Below are positions 12,446-26,400 of a stretch of 64,000 bases of DNA, piece by piece (position 1 is the first letter of the stretch; each line of letters begins with the position of its first letter). A program made the position numbers and the translations under genes. Origin of the DNA: Camarhynchus parvulus. Taxonomy: Eukaryota > Chordata > Aves > Passeriformes > Thraupidae. The notes beneath the pieces were generated by a model. The model was not told where the DNA came from, did not search any database, and was given only the letters and a program-made list of their open reading frames with translations. The stretch is taken from positions 61,929,993-61,993,992 of the forward strand of contig NC_044573.1 of NCBI RefSeq assembly GCF_901933205.1. The letters are read 5' to 3'.

Positions 12446-12801
12446 CCATGCACTGCTCAGTCACTTTCCACTCACTCCCCCACTGTGGCAGGCTGGGGAG
12501 GAGAATTGGAGGCCCAAAAGGTGCCTCCAATGAGGGTGTCTGGAAACTGCAATGAAATAAGACAATGAGCAGTGACAGCGACGATATTAATGGCAGAGTG
12601 TACAAGAAGAAAAGCAAGTGAATCACATGCAAATATTGCCTGTGGAAACACTAATAACTGACCTCTCTGTCCACCACCTACCCAACCTGGAATGCATCCC
12701 CAGAAAATGATGTGACATGGTGTGGAATTACCTCTGGGTCCTGGCTATGCTCCCTTCTGACACCTACAAAATTTAAGCCTATTGTAGCCAGATCCAGCAC
12801 A
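12446..12801. mobile_element. degenerate LTR-like relic, avian ERV type
   Basis: The stretch resembles, as I recall them, degraded avian ERV LTRs that share CACTGCTCAGTCACT, a GGGGAGGAGAATTGGA block, CCACCACCTACC, AATGATGTGACATGGTGTGG, ACCTCTGGGTCCTGGCT and an end in CCAGATCCAGCACA. It lies directly after the second reverse CR1. No coding remnants are seen. Boundaries and family are by eye only. It may be the same broad repeat class as the element at 57208-57693. Confidence 0.5.
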
Positions 12802-15590
12802 TGGGGTTAATAATCCATACAGTGTGAATACTGATAATTCAACTCAGAGTTTGCACACTTTCCTTCTAGACAACATCTTTCTGTATTCTCATTAAGGCAT
12901 TGTTGGTAATAAAGAGAAAAATACTGTAAACTTTTTGGGGGTTATCTAGTGAATAATTTTTTTCTTAGTAGGTCAGCAGCTATGTCTTACAAATTAAGGC
13001 AAAAGTGATAGGCAGGTTATGAGGGAGTTCAACTGTAACATAATTCTTGCCTATTAGTGATAAAATGCATGAATATAATTGAATAAGAGGTTATTTCTCC
13101 AAAACTGTTCATTAAAATCTGGACCAGAAGAGGAAAAGGGCAGGAAAGGTTTTTCCTGCTACTGAATGAAAATCATTCTAAATAACAGATACTCCAACCA
13201 ATGTAAGGGCTAAATTCTCCCCTCTAATACTCACTATACTGGTTCTTTTAACTGTGGTTTCTTAACATGAGTAAGATTTCACTTGACATGAATAAGAGAA
13301 ATTCTGAACTCAAAAAGACTGAAAGAGGGAGAGAAAATACCTTCTAGGAAGGTCTGGGAGAGGAACGTATCAACGTATATGGTTCTTAAATATTTTAAAA
13401 CAGTATCTTCTTCTCAAGCTATGAACAGATGGACAATTTATGGTGAGATGGGCAAAGACAGTATCAACTCAGTGAATGCCAGATGCTTTGCTGTAGCTGT
13501 CTACATGAAGTGGTTTTCACTTCAGCATAACAGCATGCATATGAACAGTTATCACAGAGTACCTGACACATGGGATGAGTTTGCATTTGATCTTGTTTCG
13601 CCACAGCTTACATGTTTATAAGCAAAATAAGTACTAGAACTTAGTCAAAATGTCAATTACTTTCAAATGTATTTGCCCTTTGTGTCAGGGCAAATGCATT
13701 TAAATTGCTGCAGAGTTATTCAGAAATTAAAAATCTGTCAGAAATTTGGTGAATCCATAATTATATTAAGAACAAAGCCAAATATCTGGAAAAACACTGT
13801 GTTCCAGCCTGTGTTGTATCTAGAAATGGAAACTATATCTTAATAATATCTGTTTCCAATATATTAATAAAGTAATAAGCACAACATTTATTTGATGTTT
13901 TAAACAGACCTTTATAAAGTTTCACTATAAGAATTACAGCAGAAGCCAAGGAGCTGCTGCCTAAGACCTACAGTATTAAAGAAAATAAATATCTGGTTAG
14001 GAATTAGAGAGCAATTGATTAATTTTCATCTTGCATCTTGTTTACAGAAGAATTGCTTATGATTCTGTGTCTGGACTCATGTTATATTCCTTAATTAACA
14101 GGATAAGGTAGAAATAGCAATGTAATGAAATTTTCAGATGACAAAATCAGTTAAAGAATTCAGGATAATAAGGGGCTGTGATACATTGAATTTATGAGGT
14201 GAACAGACAGCACGATGTCAAAGAAAATTTAGTGTCCATAAATATAATGAAATATGTAGTAGAGGGAAAATATTAAAGAAATATTTATCTCTAAATTCAC
14301 TATGTAAATCCAGGAAAGTACCAAATTGCTGCAGACAAGTCAGTGAAAAACTTTCTTCCATATGCAAATGCATTAGGAAAAAGGCATAAAATGTTCTTAA
14401 GCTATTGCATAAATCGAAGCTGCATCTTGTCTAGAGTGTTATGTACAAAACCCTTACACGATAATGTGGCACTGGAGTGGGCTAGGAAAAGCAACAAAAG
14501 TTTCATACAAAGTGAAATAAGAAAGATTCAAGATTTCCTCTGAGATTAATTAGTATGATCATGATAAGACTGAAAATCACAAATCTAAGTCAAGGGCTCT
14601 TTAGAAATGATACAGAGGAACTGGATATCTGTATGGAAATGTAATTTTCATAATTAATTATTACACATTTAGAAATAAAGTTAAACTTCCCATTTCAGGA
14701 TGGAAACCAACTGCTTATGAGAAAATAAAGGGAGAATTTGTAGAAGACAACACTTTTATGACAGTATTTAGACTAAATATCTGTTTCTGGCTATTTCTGG
14801 GTCATAAAGCTACATAGAAAGAGCTGGGTTTGAGTAGGAACCAGTGTTTTGAAGATTTTTGCTGCTTTCAAGATATCTTCACAAGGTTTGTATTTGCTCA
14901 ACAGCTCAGAAGAAAGTCCTTTGGAAACATCACTATGTATGAGATTGACAGACTGCTGGTGATAAAGGTTCAAGTTTCTGATAAAAGTCTGAAACAATAG
15001 AACAGCCTTAAACTTGAATATTTTTCCTCCTGGAAAATACTTACTGCATTATCACAGTTTTCTGACCTTTCCACCACAGGAATTTAGCTTTCTTTTCCCA
15101 CTCTACACTAAAAAAAACAATAAAAATTGGGCAGGGTTCTCCATGGCTTGTAATTACTTTTTTCACCTATTCACAAAACTTAAAATATGACAATGCTCAT
15201 TTTTGGTTTCTGGAATAGTTGTCAATCTAGATTTGTAATTCCAAAACATTAATTCCAAAACAGGGTGTATATTCTTAATAAATGTGTTTTGCTTTGTATG
15301 CTATCTATATTAACTGGAAAAGTATGATTGGATTTGGATAGGCCTAGAAAAGACAGACTGTGATTTAAGGCTGCTAATAGAATCCTCTTTGAATAGCTCT
15401 GTGTGTACAAATTCGTAATTCAAGAACTACAAGACAAGTCTCTTCAGTACAGAGAGAAAAACAAGTTGACTCAAGAATTTGTTCTTTCTCCAAATAACCA
15501 GGGTAAAAAGCACACAGCCAAGAGAATCTCTTATATTGGAGCATCACATTTTCTAGTTAATCACTCTGTTTCATGCCCTTCCCTTGCTAG

Positions 15591-15611
15591 CTACCATACA
15601 TTATTCAGCAG
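15591..15611 (+). CDS. possible TRDN mini-exon (weak)
   Basis: A 21-nt segment between the strong acceptor CCCTTCCCTTGCTAG and donor CAG|GTAATC is phase-1 symmetric and open, encoding ATIHYSA with a preceding G. Size and phase match the ladder, but the peptide has no Lys or Glu, so it may be a chance splice-site pair. Confidence 0.2.
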
Positions 15612-17842
15612 GTAATCTGGCCTTTTATCACCTGCAAACCAAGTTCCTTGGGTGAACTATCCATCTTTTTGCTGCTTTTCAGACTCAGACACATTGCTCG
15701 GCTTCTGAAAGAGCAACGTAAAGGATGGTGTTCTGCCCTTTTTCATTTATTCCTTATCATTTTACATTTGAGTAGCAGGATTTGACCAGAGAAATGCTAC
15801 TGGCTACAGTGGTCAGAATGAGGCCTCTTCTGTCTCATGAGATTTGTTGAGTATTTACAGTACATCCCATCAGAAAGACTGTAGCCAAGGTGAAAATTCC
15901 AGCAGATGTTCCAACAGGATATAACAGCGTGATAACAGAAGCTGGCCAGCCATAAGTGCAGGCATGGAGGGGCCCTGCTCTGCCTGGGGAGCAGAAGGAC
16001 ACTGAACCACATCCCATGAGCTGGCCGCACAGAAGTCAGGAGGAGCCCAGAGGTGCACTGCACATTCACCTATAAGCCCTTCCCAGAGTCTCAATATTTG
16101 GGTTTTCTGTTGATTTGGGAGTCACTTCAAAACACCTCAAGTGGCTATATAAGCATGCCTTTCAGAAGCCATTGAGGCTCCTATAGCAGCCTCTGGGGGT
16201 AAAAACTACTCAATCTGCTGTAACCACAGTTTGTGAAATGTGCACAGCACAGCCCTGATACACACATTACCTAAAAAAGGGAAGTGATTGCAAAGAGGAC
16301 CAGATCCCAGAAACCTTGTGCCAGATTTTCACTGATTCTAGTCACTAAATCTTTTTTTTTTTGAGCATATTCTTGAGATGCTTAAAATTTGTCTAATTCT
16401 CAAAGGAGGGGAAGTGGTAGAAAACGTGAAAAATTTTTGAAATCAGAATATTTTTGCCACAGGCCATTGATAAATTTTAGTAATTTCAAGGTTTGACCAG
16501 TTCCTTCTTGACCCTTTTTATCCAAATGTACAAGCAGTTTGCAGTAAAATGATTTCTCATTTTAAGAACACTGAAGAGATGGAGATCAGCACACAAAATG
16601 CAAACATTTGAAACTACTAGGGAGTGTCTGCCCTCTTCTGACCTCATGATCCTTGATTTCTGTCCTATACCAGGGTACATTATCCAATAATTGCAGTTAC
16701 ACTTCTGCTTGTTTCATTTCCAGTTCCAATGCCACATCACATCCATTCATATCAGCAGCCAGGTGCTGAACACCCTTTTCTGGGAAAGTACAGGCTCTGA
16801 ATCTTAATTCCTCTCTTTTCTTTTGCCTGCAAATGCTAGCCTAAGGCAGAGGCTTACTAAGACCACTTCTAACAGACATTTCAAAATAAAGTGACATCTG
16901 TAACTACATTTTTAGAAGTTTCGGTCCTATAAATGTGGACTGGGGAATGGGTAGTGCATGGATTTTGAAGTTATTTAAGAATAAGCTTGGCTCATCTCCA
17001 TCAGAGTAGCAGCAATCATCTGTAATTGCAGGTAACTCATTTTAGCCACCTCATCCCTTTTAGTAAAATTTTGTTATGGTTTCACAGCACTCATTGTAGA
17101 TGTATGCAAGGTTTTATTGGAATACTGGGCTGAGTTTTAGGGGACTTTTATTCTGTCTCCAGAGTTTGAATATTGGGCACACATCACAGCTTCCAGTGAG
17201 GAACAAATTTCAGGTTTTTAAAATTTGGGTTAAATTTTAAAGTATCAGTTTTCTTTGAGTCTCTTTCTCATTTTCTTTCCCACAAAACTCATGCTATGGG
17301 GTTTAGAGGTGAGATTGCTGGATAATCAGGTCTGGAAAGTCTCAATATTCGGCAGAGGCTTAGAAACATAATTTCAGGCAGTTTTTTACGTCTTATTTTA
17401 TGTTTTTTTTTTTTTTAATACTACAATTACAATAGCAAAAAAGTACACATTTCTCTTAAACTGATGATGTCTCATAACCTTTCTCTATACTCCTCTTACC
17501 TCTTTATGCCTTGCCATTTCAATCTATCCTTCTCCTTCACTTTTAATTTTGAAATACTCACTCTATGACTCTCTCCCATTATCAGTGTCTGGGAGGAAGA
17601 TGACCATGACTAAAATTGTGTGTGAGAATGCAGAAATCTGGAATATGCTGTCATCAATAGCAGAGCTGGGTGTCTGTGAGGAAATGTTTCCTCATCTGGC
17701 AAAGAAATTTATTCCTTTATGGCAAAATGTATGTGTGATTTGATATATGTACACAAATGTTCATATAGGTGTTTGAATTATTTTTACTGATACTGCTATT
17801 AACTTCAATTTTGAAAACACTGTATTTTTGTTTCTGTTTCAG

Positions 17843-17872
17843 CTGCAGTGAAAAAGGAGGGGGAGAAGAAAG
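17843..17872 (+). CDS. TRDN: triadin luminal mini-exon (30 nt)
   Basis: The acceptor is GTTTCTGTTTCAG and the donor AAGAAAG|GTAAAT. In phase 1 the 30 nt encode AAVKKEGEKK; the first Ala uses the G left over from the 7304 exon. The Lys/Glu composition is typical of triadin. It stands alone, with introns of about 10.5 kb before and 12.4 kb after. A 30-nt exon this isolated must depend on strong flanking splice sites, and both sites look strong. Confidence 0.85.
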
Positions 17873-18518
17873 GTAAATCAATCTTTTCCCTTGACTGAAA
17901 CGTCTTTCAGGCTGTGGCTGCTGTGAAAAATGCTTCTTTGGTTCAGTGATACAATTGGGATGATATACAGCATTGTGATGACATACAGCACCGCGTGTGC
18001 TACCATCAGCCAACTTTGTCTGCTCCTGCTGGGATAACACTGTTGTCATTCCCACTGTTGGTAGCTCCTTTTTAAAACAGGCCAATACAGACCAGTGTCA
18101 GACACTTCCTCATTCTGGCTGTGAGGAAAATGAAAGGCCTTTGTTACCACGTTAGGATTTGTCAAAGAGAACAAAACTTGCAGTGCGCCATACATGCTGA
18201 CCTGGCCGCTTGTTCTTTGTAGAAGTTGCTTTTCTAGGCACATTTAATTTCCTCTTTTCACATATATATGGAGCTTGCGTGGAACCTTTGCTGAAGTCAT
18301 TCTCTGATATTTTAACAGATTAATGGAAAAATTTTCCCTAAATCAGAACAAAAAATATTACTTTTATTTAAGACAAATATAATATATTTATCAGACCTTA
18401 CATATCTATTTATGGTGTTGTCTTTCAGAATAAGATTTGCTGAATTAAAACTTTTTTTCCTAATTTTCTGATTTTATTCAATCAACAAAAATAATGAAAT
18501 ATTTGCACTGAGGGGATA

Positions 18519-18563
18519 TTTTTTTTTAACCTGTTCAACTTTATTTAACAGGTTAAAAAAAAA
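18519..18563. repeat. perfect 17-bp inverted repeat, 11-nt loop
   Basis: The left arm at 18519-18535 is nine T followed by AACCTGTT; the right arm at 18547-18563 is AACAGGTT followed by nine A. The loop is CAACTTTATTT. As RNA in the triadin sense direction this could fold into a stem. The T and A runs inflate the match, so the informative core is the 8-bp AACCTGTT/AACAGGTT. Confidence 0.85.
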
Positions 18564-21500
18564 GTACCAGGCTTATAAATCTTGTCTTTCTCAATAAATA
18601 GAACAATGAGAATGTTTTCAGAACATATTGATATATTTCTTAGGATTATTAAAGGTTTTTTTTAATTCAATGAGAATAGAAAATAGCTCTTTATTATTAA
18701 TGGAAGATTTGTTGGGGGGATGGCTAGGGGATGTCTTTTGCCGTTTGGAAATTCTATGATTCACATAATTGTACAATGGAGCCAACCTTTACTGTCTATA
18801 CATGAAGACATTTTCAATCCTACTAATATATTGGTTTGTTCTGTTATCCCTGTACAGAGCTGTTAATTGAACTGAAAAAAAAATTTTAGTCTCAACTGTT
18901 TCATCAGCTCATGAGTGAAATCTTGGCTGTGTTGATGTTAGTGGCAAAATTCCCATTCACTCCACTGAGGCCAAAATTTCACTTCATGTCTTTAACAGAA
19001 CAATAAAATTAATTTCAGTTATCAAAAAAACCCATGCTTAATAGGTATTAAACAGGATATTTTGTCCAAAGATTAATTTGCAGCAACCGAGGCGTGAAAG
19101 GTAGCACATGAAGCAGGGAGAATCAGAAAACTGGCAGCTACTCATAGAACGATTGGTTTTCAGATATCAAAATGTCTGCAGTTTTCAAAAACATGAGCTG
19201 CTACATCCTTGATGGAAAGAAAATAATGAGGTAATTTTTAAGGGTGCTACTTCTCTCACCCTTGTCAGATTATGGGCCCATTCTTTTACAAAACACCAAG
19301 GAAATTAGTTTTAAACATCTAGTGCTCATTTTCCACCAGCTAGGATTTTCTTCCCCCTTAACCAAAATCTTCCCCAGCAAAACTGATTGAAAAATGCATT
19401 TTTCATGAACATTCTTTGAAGCTAGATTGATTTTTCCATTTCATTCTCTTTTCTATATTTCTTTTGCTTAAAATTTTTTCCTTTGATTTCTTAGTTGAAA
19501 GGATTTTGCAACAAGTATGTGTAGGCTACTTTCATGCACCTGGCTCAGTCTGTATCTCATCCTGCTGGTTACCACCAACCTATTTCACAGAAACATGGAA
19601 GTATGAACTGAAATTCAGTTTTAGTCATTCTTATGATTATCATCCCTTTATTTATTTTTTGGATTAAGCCACCCTCTGGTTTTCTGAGATCATAACCAAC
19701 ATTGTCAGCAAGGAAGGTAGTGATTCTAGTGAAAAAAAAATGCCAGAAAAATGAAATCTTCCAGCAACTAAAGCAAACTGGTTCAGTGATGTTCATGCCT
19801 TTAGTAGATATGCAGTAAACTGAAAAACTGGAGAGAAGTAATAAGGCCTCTTCCAAAAAATGAACATGCCATACTTTAGTTGCCATGCTTTAGTTGTCAT
19901 GCTTTCTCATCTAGCTTCCCCTTTTCTGCAGGCCTCATATGGAAAATATTGCATGCTACTAGCTAACTCCAAACATGATAAGGTTTTATTTATTTCTGCT
20001 TATTCTGTTGTCACAAGAAATTGCTCTAGGCTGCATGTGTATTCCTCTGACTGGCAATAAAAAAGGGTAATGTTCACTGGTTTTGCTTAAGGATACAGTA
20101 TTTTTTGCACAGCTGCAAAAATAATAGAAGTAGCCAGGCAGCGCTCTAAATTGACTGGCTCATTATCCAAAATATATTGTGATAGTAACATGCACAGTTC
20201 AAACAGCACTTTACCATTTCTCCTGTGAATCATACAGCACACACACTGTACTCTACATGAAGCTTTCTCCAATTATTTTGTCCTATTCAAATCCTTCCCT
20301 CATCTAGAAAAACAAGAGTAATGAGCCATACAGAGTGACAAGCCATCATAAAAGAGAAGAAGACAGAATGACGCGTTCAGTCGATGGTACATTGTGTGCA
20401 TAGCATAAATCAGACTTGAAGGAGCTGGCAAGAGACAGAAAAGAACAAAATTAAGATGGAGAAAGATTACATATTGTGCTGATTTCTCCAAATATGGATG
20501 ATACTAAGAGGAACCTTGAGGCACAATTAATGCATGGAATTTAGGCTTTCACTATTTCTCTTTCAAAGGTTAGGTCCTTAGGACTTTGCGACCAAAGTCC
20601 TAGAAAATGGGCAGCTTTACCTTCCAGCATCACATTATGCCTTCTTTCAACATGTGTGGGATACAGAAGCTGTCACAGAAATGTGTAAATATTGTCAATT
20701 CCAAAAGGGCAAGAGGCAGAAAACCTTTGCATGAGGAAGGCACTTCCTAAATTTCCCAAGAGCAAATCTGGCTCCCAGTACACAAAAGTTTTTAATTCTT
20801 GCTAATAATTCAAAGCATGTGAGTAAGGAATCAAACTAATTAAAATAGACCCAGGGGTTGGTGAAGTGATATAAAGCCCGTAATTTCCATGGCATCTCCA
20901 GAAAACAGTAAACAGAAATGTAACATGTTGAAATATTTCAGCATTTTTTTCACATTTAATTGTCACTTTTAAATGAAAGAAATATTAAAAATTATTTTTG
21001 TTTCTATAAACAAAAAGAATATTTTCATATTTCAAAAATGTTTTATAACTACAGAGGGTTACAAAAATCCATGTTTGGAACAGAGCCAGATCAAAGAAAA
21101 TGTCAAGTTTTCCTAGTTCTGCATAAAGTAGAATTTCTTATTTCAATTAATATCTCCCATACCCTATTTATTTCTGACTGTAGAGGACACAGACTGAGTT
21201 GGGGATGTCAAGCAAGTAAGAGTAGTGAGCTGTCTCTCGAGTCAGCATTAGAAAGTCTTGTTTTGTAAAGATCCTTTACATCTGTGTTTCTAGTGGACCA
21301 AACAGTGGATTCAGCCATGACACAATCCCTGTGGTTGCTCATTCTCACAAGTACATGTATGAGCACTCTCATTTCTGAAAGTGACTCGTGAACCTGAGCT
21401 GCCCGGGAGTTAGTTTCTCCAGCCTCCTTGGAGCTAATGAGCAAGAGACAGAGAACAAACTCTGCCTTGCTCCTGAGAGCGCATCCAATTCAAGACCTCT

Positions 21501-23369
21501 GTGAGTCTCACCTGCTCTGTAGACTGCCTACAGTCAGATATTATGAAGACTTGTAATTAAGTTAGTGAGGTACAGGTCCTGGTTGCCTGTCAGTAGCAAC
21601 ACTCCCATTCTGATTTTCAGCATTTACACTCCGACACCTTGCTCCTAAATTCATTTACTAGTTTTTAGAAAGCAAAACGAAAATCACATTCATGTAACAA
21701 GTTTTATCAAAATAAATTGACAGGAGAGTATGTGGGATCACATTTAGTCTTTTTCTCAATACATGCATAGTGGTGTAAAAAATGTATAACATATCAGTGC
21801 AGCTAAAATCAAACAAAAGGAGAAAATGGGCAACCCATGTACATTCAAGTTCCAAACTACATCTTTTTGTCAATTCAGTAAAGAACAATTTCCTTCTAGT
21901 ACTCCTTGTAATGGTGCTGTATGGCTTGGAAACTGCTGTTCTGTGTACAGAGGGTGGAATAAACTGGCCAAGGCACAGTGGCAACCTTTTCCAATATATA
22001 TAAAAAACAAGATACTTTCCAAACTGAAAAAAAAACCAAAACAAAACAAAATGGGGGGATTTCAGAACTGCTTAGTTTTATAATTGACCAGAAAAACTGG
22101 AAGTCAGCCATCTTATTTACAAAGTGAATGGTCATGGTAGCATGGATTTCTGCTCAGTTGCAGATGCCACTGGTTCAAGATGAATCACAGCCTCACTACA
22201 TCATTTTCCAACAAGAGTCAAAGGATAAGAAAATAAAGTATCTGATTCTATAACTGCAAAGTGTATTACACAGACTCTTAATAGAACTTTTAGTCCTCAA
22301 CAAAGGGATCAAAAACCCCAAATCATTATAAATACTTTTAAAACCATTTTCTTAAAATAGGGTCAAAAGTTTTGTATTATATACTAGAAAATAATAAATA
22401 CAGCCATATGCTAGTATGCTGTTGAAACTAGTAGTGATATTTTGACCAGCTGAAGGCAGGCAGCTCTCTCAAAGGAAACAGTCACTGATATAGCCACAAG
22501 ATGGAGCCCAAAGGATCTTCCAAACTGAAGTTAATATTGTCATCCTGCATCAGATTGAGAGTTAAATAAAGTGATTTTACTGAAGAATACTCGACAGGAA
22601 TCTTGAACCGCAAAAAAGTTATTTTTCAATGCAAATCCACTCCTGACTAAAGATGTTTTCAATTTGATAGATGGCCACCCATGCACTAATGAGCTTTGAT
22701 TTCCCATGCTAAAATATCAAATCCCCAGCATTTTCAAAATATATTGATGAATAGATAATTTATATTAAATAAAGAAAATTATCTGAAAAGACTAAATCAG
22801 TTGACTGAAATTTGCCTGGCCTCTATTTGTCTCAACTATCTTAGGGGTATAGATAATTTATGTCCGTTTTACAGGGTTATGTGAGACTTAATGATCTGTA
22901 CAACCTCTGTTTAGTGATGGACAGAACTTCCCATGTTGCAGATATTTTCGTGGGATAAGACATGACCCATTCTATATAAGCAGGTAGAGGAATGACTGTC
23001 TGAAGCTCATGACAATTCACTGAATTCATAAATTTTAAGAATTTTTTTAGATACTCAGATTAATGTAATTAAGAAACTTTACCTGATGCAAACTTGATGT
23101 CTAAAGTTGTAAATCTACATTCAAACTGTTGACCCTAGTCTCGGTTTAGGGCTGATAGAGAGAAATAAGCATCTACAAAGAATGTTTCATCTGTCTTGTA
23201 TCTGTGTCAGAATGCAATTACTTGCCCCTCTGGAGATATTTATATTTCTCACTTATTAATAACAGGGAACATAGTTTAGGTTTAGTAATAAGAACAGAAA
23301 ACAAACATTATTGTTTGTTACATATTAGGATTGTTTGTTGCTAATTAACAACTTTCCCTCTCTTTTAAG

Positions 23370-23407
23370 AATCTGACATTGAAAGAGAAGTGAGAAGGAG
23401 CAAGTAA
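23370..23407 (+). CDS. possible alternative terminal exon of TRDN
   Basis: The strong acceptor CCCTCTCTTTTAAG is followed in phase 1 by ESDIEREVRRSK and then TAA. The peptide is highly charged, as in true triadin exons. No donor in the segment keeps the phase: candidate donors after GAA or AGCAA give 20 or 34 nt. It would therefore work only as a short alternative C-terminus. Triadin is known to have isoforms with different C-termini. An ATTAAA lies near 23826. This could equally be chance. Confidence 0.28.
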
Positions 23408-26400
23408 TTTGTAGATCTTAAACACTGATTGAATACCAACTCTCACTGTACTTAGATGGAGAATCTAATGCAAATATTTAATCTAGACATTTTAACAATA
23501 AGGTGAAATCTCCATGTTTATCTACCTAACACCTCTGTGTACTCACAGTTGAAGCACATAAAACTAGTGATGCTACCTTGTATCCATGTTATTTTCAAAA
23601 AATGCTGATACCTTAATTTTTAGTGGGATTTAACCAAAACCTTAAAACCAATCAGTTGTAATCCTGACTGGTTACAACTTTGTAATCTATTTAAGGTCAA
23701 ATTAAGATTACACTCTTTTAAGTCTTACATAATAACAAACCTGTAAAATTATTCATATTGATAGATCTGGCATAACATTTCAATTGCAGTTATGATTGCA
23801 ACTTGTGTTAATTGCTCTTACTTGCATTAAAGTACAACAGTAATTGATTCAGCCCCTGCTACCAAAAACTGGAGTTAGTTAAACTACTGTTTTAATGATT
23901 ATGAAACAGCTGTGATTTCTGAAGAAAGAGTGCTCTGTGTAATTGGTGGCCTGGGTTGTTACTGTAAGTTAGGTATAACACATATATATATTGGCATCAT
24001 GTCAGAAACACATCTGTCAATCAGCATAATATGCTTGAACACCTGCGTTTCCACACAACACATGTTTAATTGGCTAAAAATTTCCCCATGGGATAAACTA
24101 TTACTTTATTGCTCTGCACAAAGATGTGTGCAAATGAATGCTCAGAGGTATTCTATTCAGATACAATTCCAGAATGAATAGTTCTTCTAGTGTCAGTCTA
24201 CCTTTTGTTTTCTTATCTATGCAGACATCATTTGCAGAAATGTACTTTTACAGAGTCGCAATTAAAGCAAAGCAGTCATCAGCAGCATTTCATGAGAAAC
24301 AAAGATGGTTCAGTACGTTATGCTTCTAGAAGTTAGTCATTAGCCCAGTACTTTAATCACCATGTTAATTTGAGTAGCACACAGGGAAAAGTCCATTTTT
24401 TCAAAAGTCAATTAATTTTTATCGTTCTCCACACCTTATATCAACTAATCTCTCCTCCAAAATTATTCTTTTCAAGATTTCCATGATCATTTTATTCTTT
24501 TCTAATTTATTATTGTTTCACATTTATTTAATAACATGTGTAAATATATTTTCAGCCATTATTATGCTCTTACAAATCCAGTCATAGATAAGAAGGACCT
24601 CGACCAAGAAGTTCCTTTTCAAAATATTTGCATGGAATCTGGACCCAAGAGGGGTTAGTTTGCCAGCTTTCACCAATAACAGGCATTATGACTGAAGATT
24701 CAATTATAACGAATATTAACATCAGCAAGTGGTGCTACTTTTGGCTCCAATTTTTTATATAGAGTGGTGAACATTTTTTGCATAAACTAACCTCTATATT
24801 CTGAAAAATCATTCTAACATCCTGTAAACTTCAGTCTGCCTGATTTCACTCAGTTGCCCTATGAGAGTCAATAATTTGTGTTGCAATAAAGACATCCCAA
24901 GCTCCACTCTGTTTTGCCTTAGCTATATGCAAATGTAAAACTGATATTTCTAAAAGTTAAAGCTTGTTAGGATACTCTCCCTCATCTGTGTGTTCCCATC
25001 CCATGGTTTCAGGGAACAGCACATGAAAATGCCAGAAGCTGAGGATGAATTGAGAGGAAGCTCTTCAGGTCTTTCACCACACATGCCTAAAGACGAAATG
25101 CATTAATGCAGCAGGTGTACCTCATCTACATTTGACTGAAATTTTATTCTTTCCAGCTCTGTTGATGGAAGATTTGTCCTCCTGGGATATTAGGACTTAT
25201 ACTACTTTAAAGATATTAGTTTTCAGTGCCATCATGCAAGATTGCTGTTTCAACAACTTACATTTCCCAGAGCATTTCTATTGTTTAAGTGACAAACTGG
25301 GAAACAGAGAAAGATTGGGATCATTACTAATGATTCCTAAAGGCATGCATCTCAGATTGAAGTTGAAGCAATTCCTCTTATTAAAAGTCATTTTAAAATG
25401 TTGGAAATGTCTCTACTTCTTTGCTACTTCTATTATATTTACACCACGATAAAGTTTCTTCCTTCCCTCCTCTCTATTACTTGTTGTTTTTCCCTGTTAT
25501 ATAAAGTACTCTTGAACTGCCAGTTAAAAAAAAAGTCTTAAAAAACAAGTTGTTCTGGACAACGTCAACAAAATCCTCCAAAACCAAGAGTCAGCTCATT
25601 TTTCCATATGCAGCCCTGAGGTATAAAACAAACCAAACAGCAAGGACACAAACACAACAGCTCTAGGAAAGCAGATAGATATCTTGGGCTAGGCTGCTCT
25701 ACTAAAGAAAATAAAGCAGAAAGAACTGTGAGAGCAGCCTGACAGTTTTTTTAGTGGAAAGTGGAAATAGAAAGATCCATTTGTTGCAAGTGAATATCAT
25801 ACAGGCTCTAATATCAATTCTTAAGTGTTAATGATAATGGAAAACCACGGCGTTTTAGGAGGGTTTGTCTCAACAATTTATCCTATTATCATCCTTCAGC
25901 CACTGCTGATAGAGTGATCCAAGGAAATCTGTGGAGATGCACAGACTCAGAGGAGCATTTTTAGGCCAAGAGACCAAGCTCTCTGCTTCCCTACAAATAT
26001 TCCAGACAGTCTTAATCATTTAGCATTTCCTGCTTGTCACATTAATGTGGTATAATACTTCCTTAATGGTTAGAAACCTGGACAAATATCCTGGAAAATA
26101 CTAGGTTTATAGCAAGCCAGAAATTAAAAATGGACATTGTAGGGAATTAAGAGATCCTGTGAGGACAAAGCTGGTACAGCATGCAGTGTATTCTAATCAC
26201 ATGCCAGCTTCCCCTATTTGTGCCACCACCACACATTTCTTACTTTATTTTGACTCGGCTGCAGGGTAACTGTTGGTCATACTCTGTCAAGGCAATTTTT
26301 TAATGTAGAGCAGAGAGCAGGATGAGCACAAGCCATTCTCTTTTTAAGAATGCTGCTGCAGCTAATCTGGTTTTTGAGCCACATTTTTAGACATATGCTT

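Larger units (their letters stand above)
7355..17842 (+). other. TRDN: TRDN long intron
   Basis: This intron of about 10.5 kb contains three CR1 fragments (about 8262-8950, 10795-11293 and 11470-12285), an LTR relic (12446-12801) and AT-rich unique DNA. A weak 21-nt exon candidate is noted at 15591-15611. Frames in this interval of up to 171 codons fall on CR1 or LTR relics or lack any recognisable content. It ends with the strong acceptor TTTCTGTTTCAG. Confidence 0.65.

Noticed and set aside
12053..12568. 171-codon frame and overlapping frames on both strands
   Set aside because: They run over the antisense of a CR1 fragment and an LTR-like relic; the openness comes from the repeat sequence.
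14699..14817. Acceptor-led phase-1 frame beginning GWKPTAYEKIKGEF
   Set aside because: It starts charged but turns hydrophobic and reaches a stop without a phase-keeping donor. The support is too weak to call even as an alternative end.
19495..19514. 20-nt segment between TTTCTTAG and GTATGT
   Set aside because: Good splice signals but 20 nt would shift the frame.
21184..21215. 32-nt segment between CTGTAG and GTAAGA
   Set aside because: It has an in-frame stop in phase 1 and is not a multiple of three.
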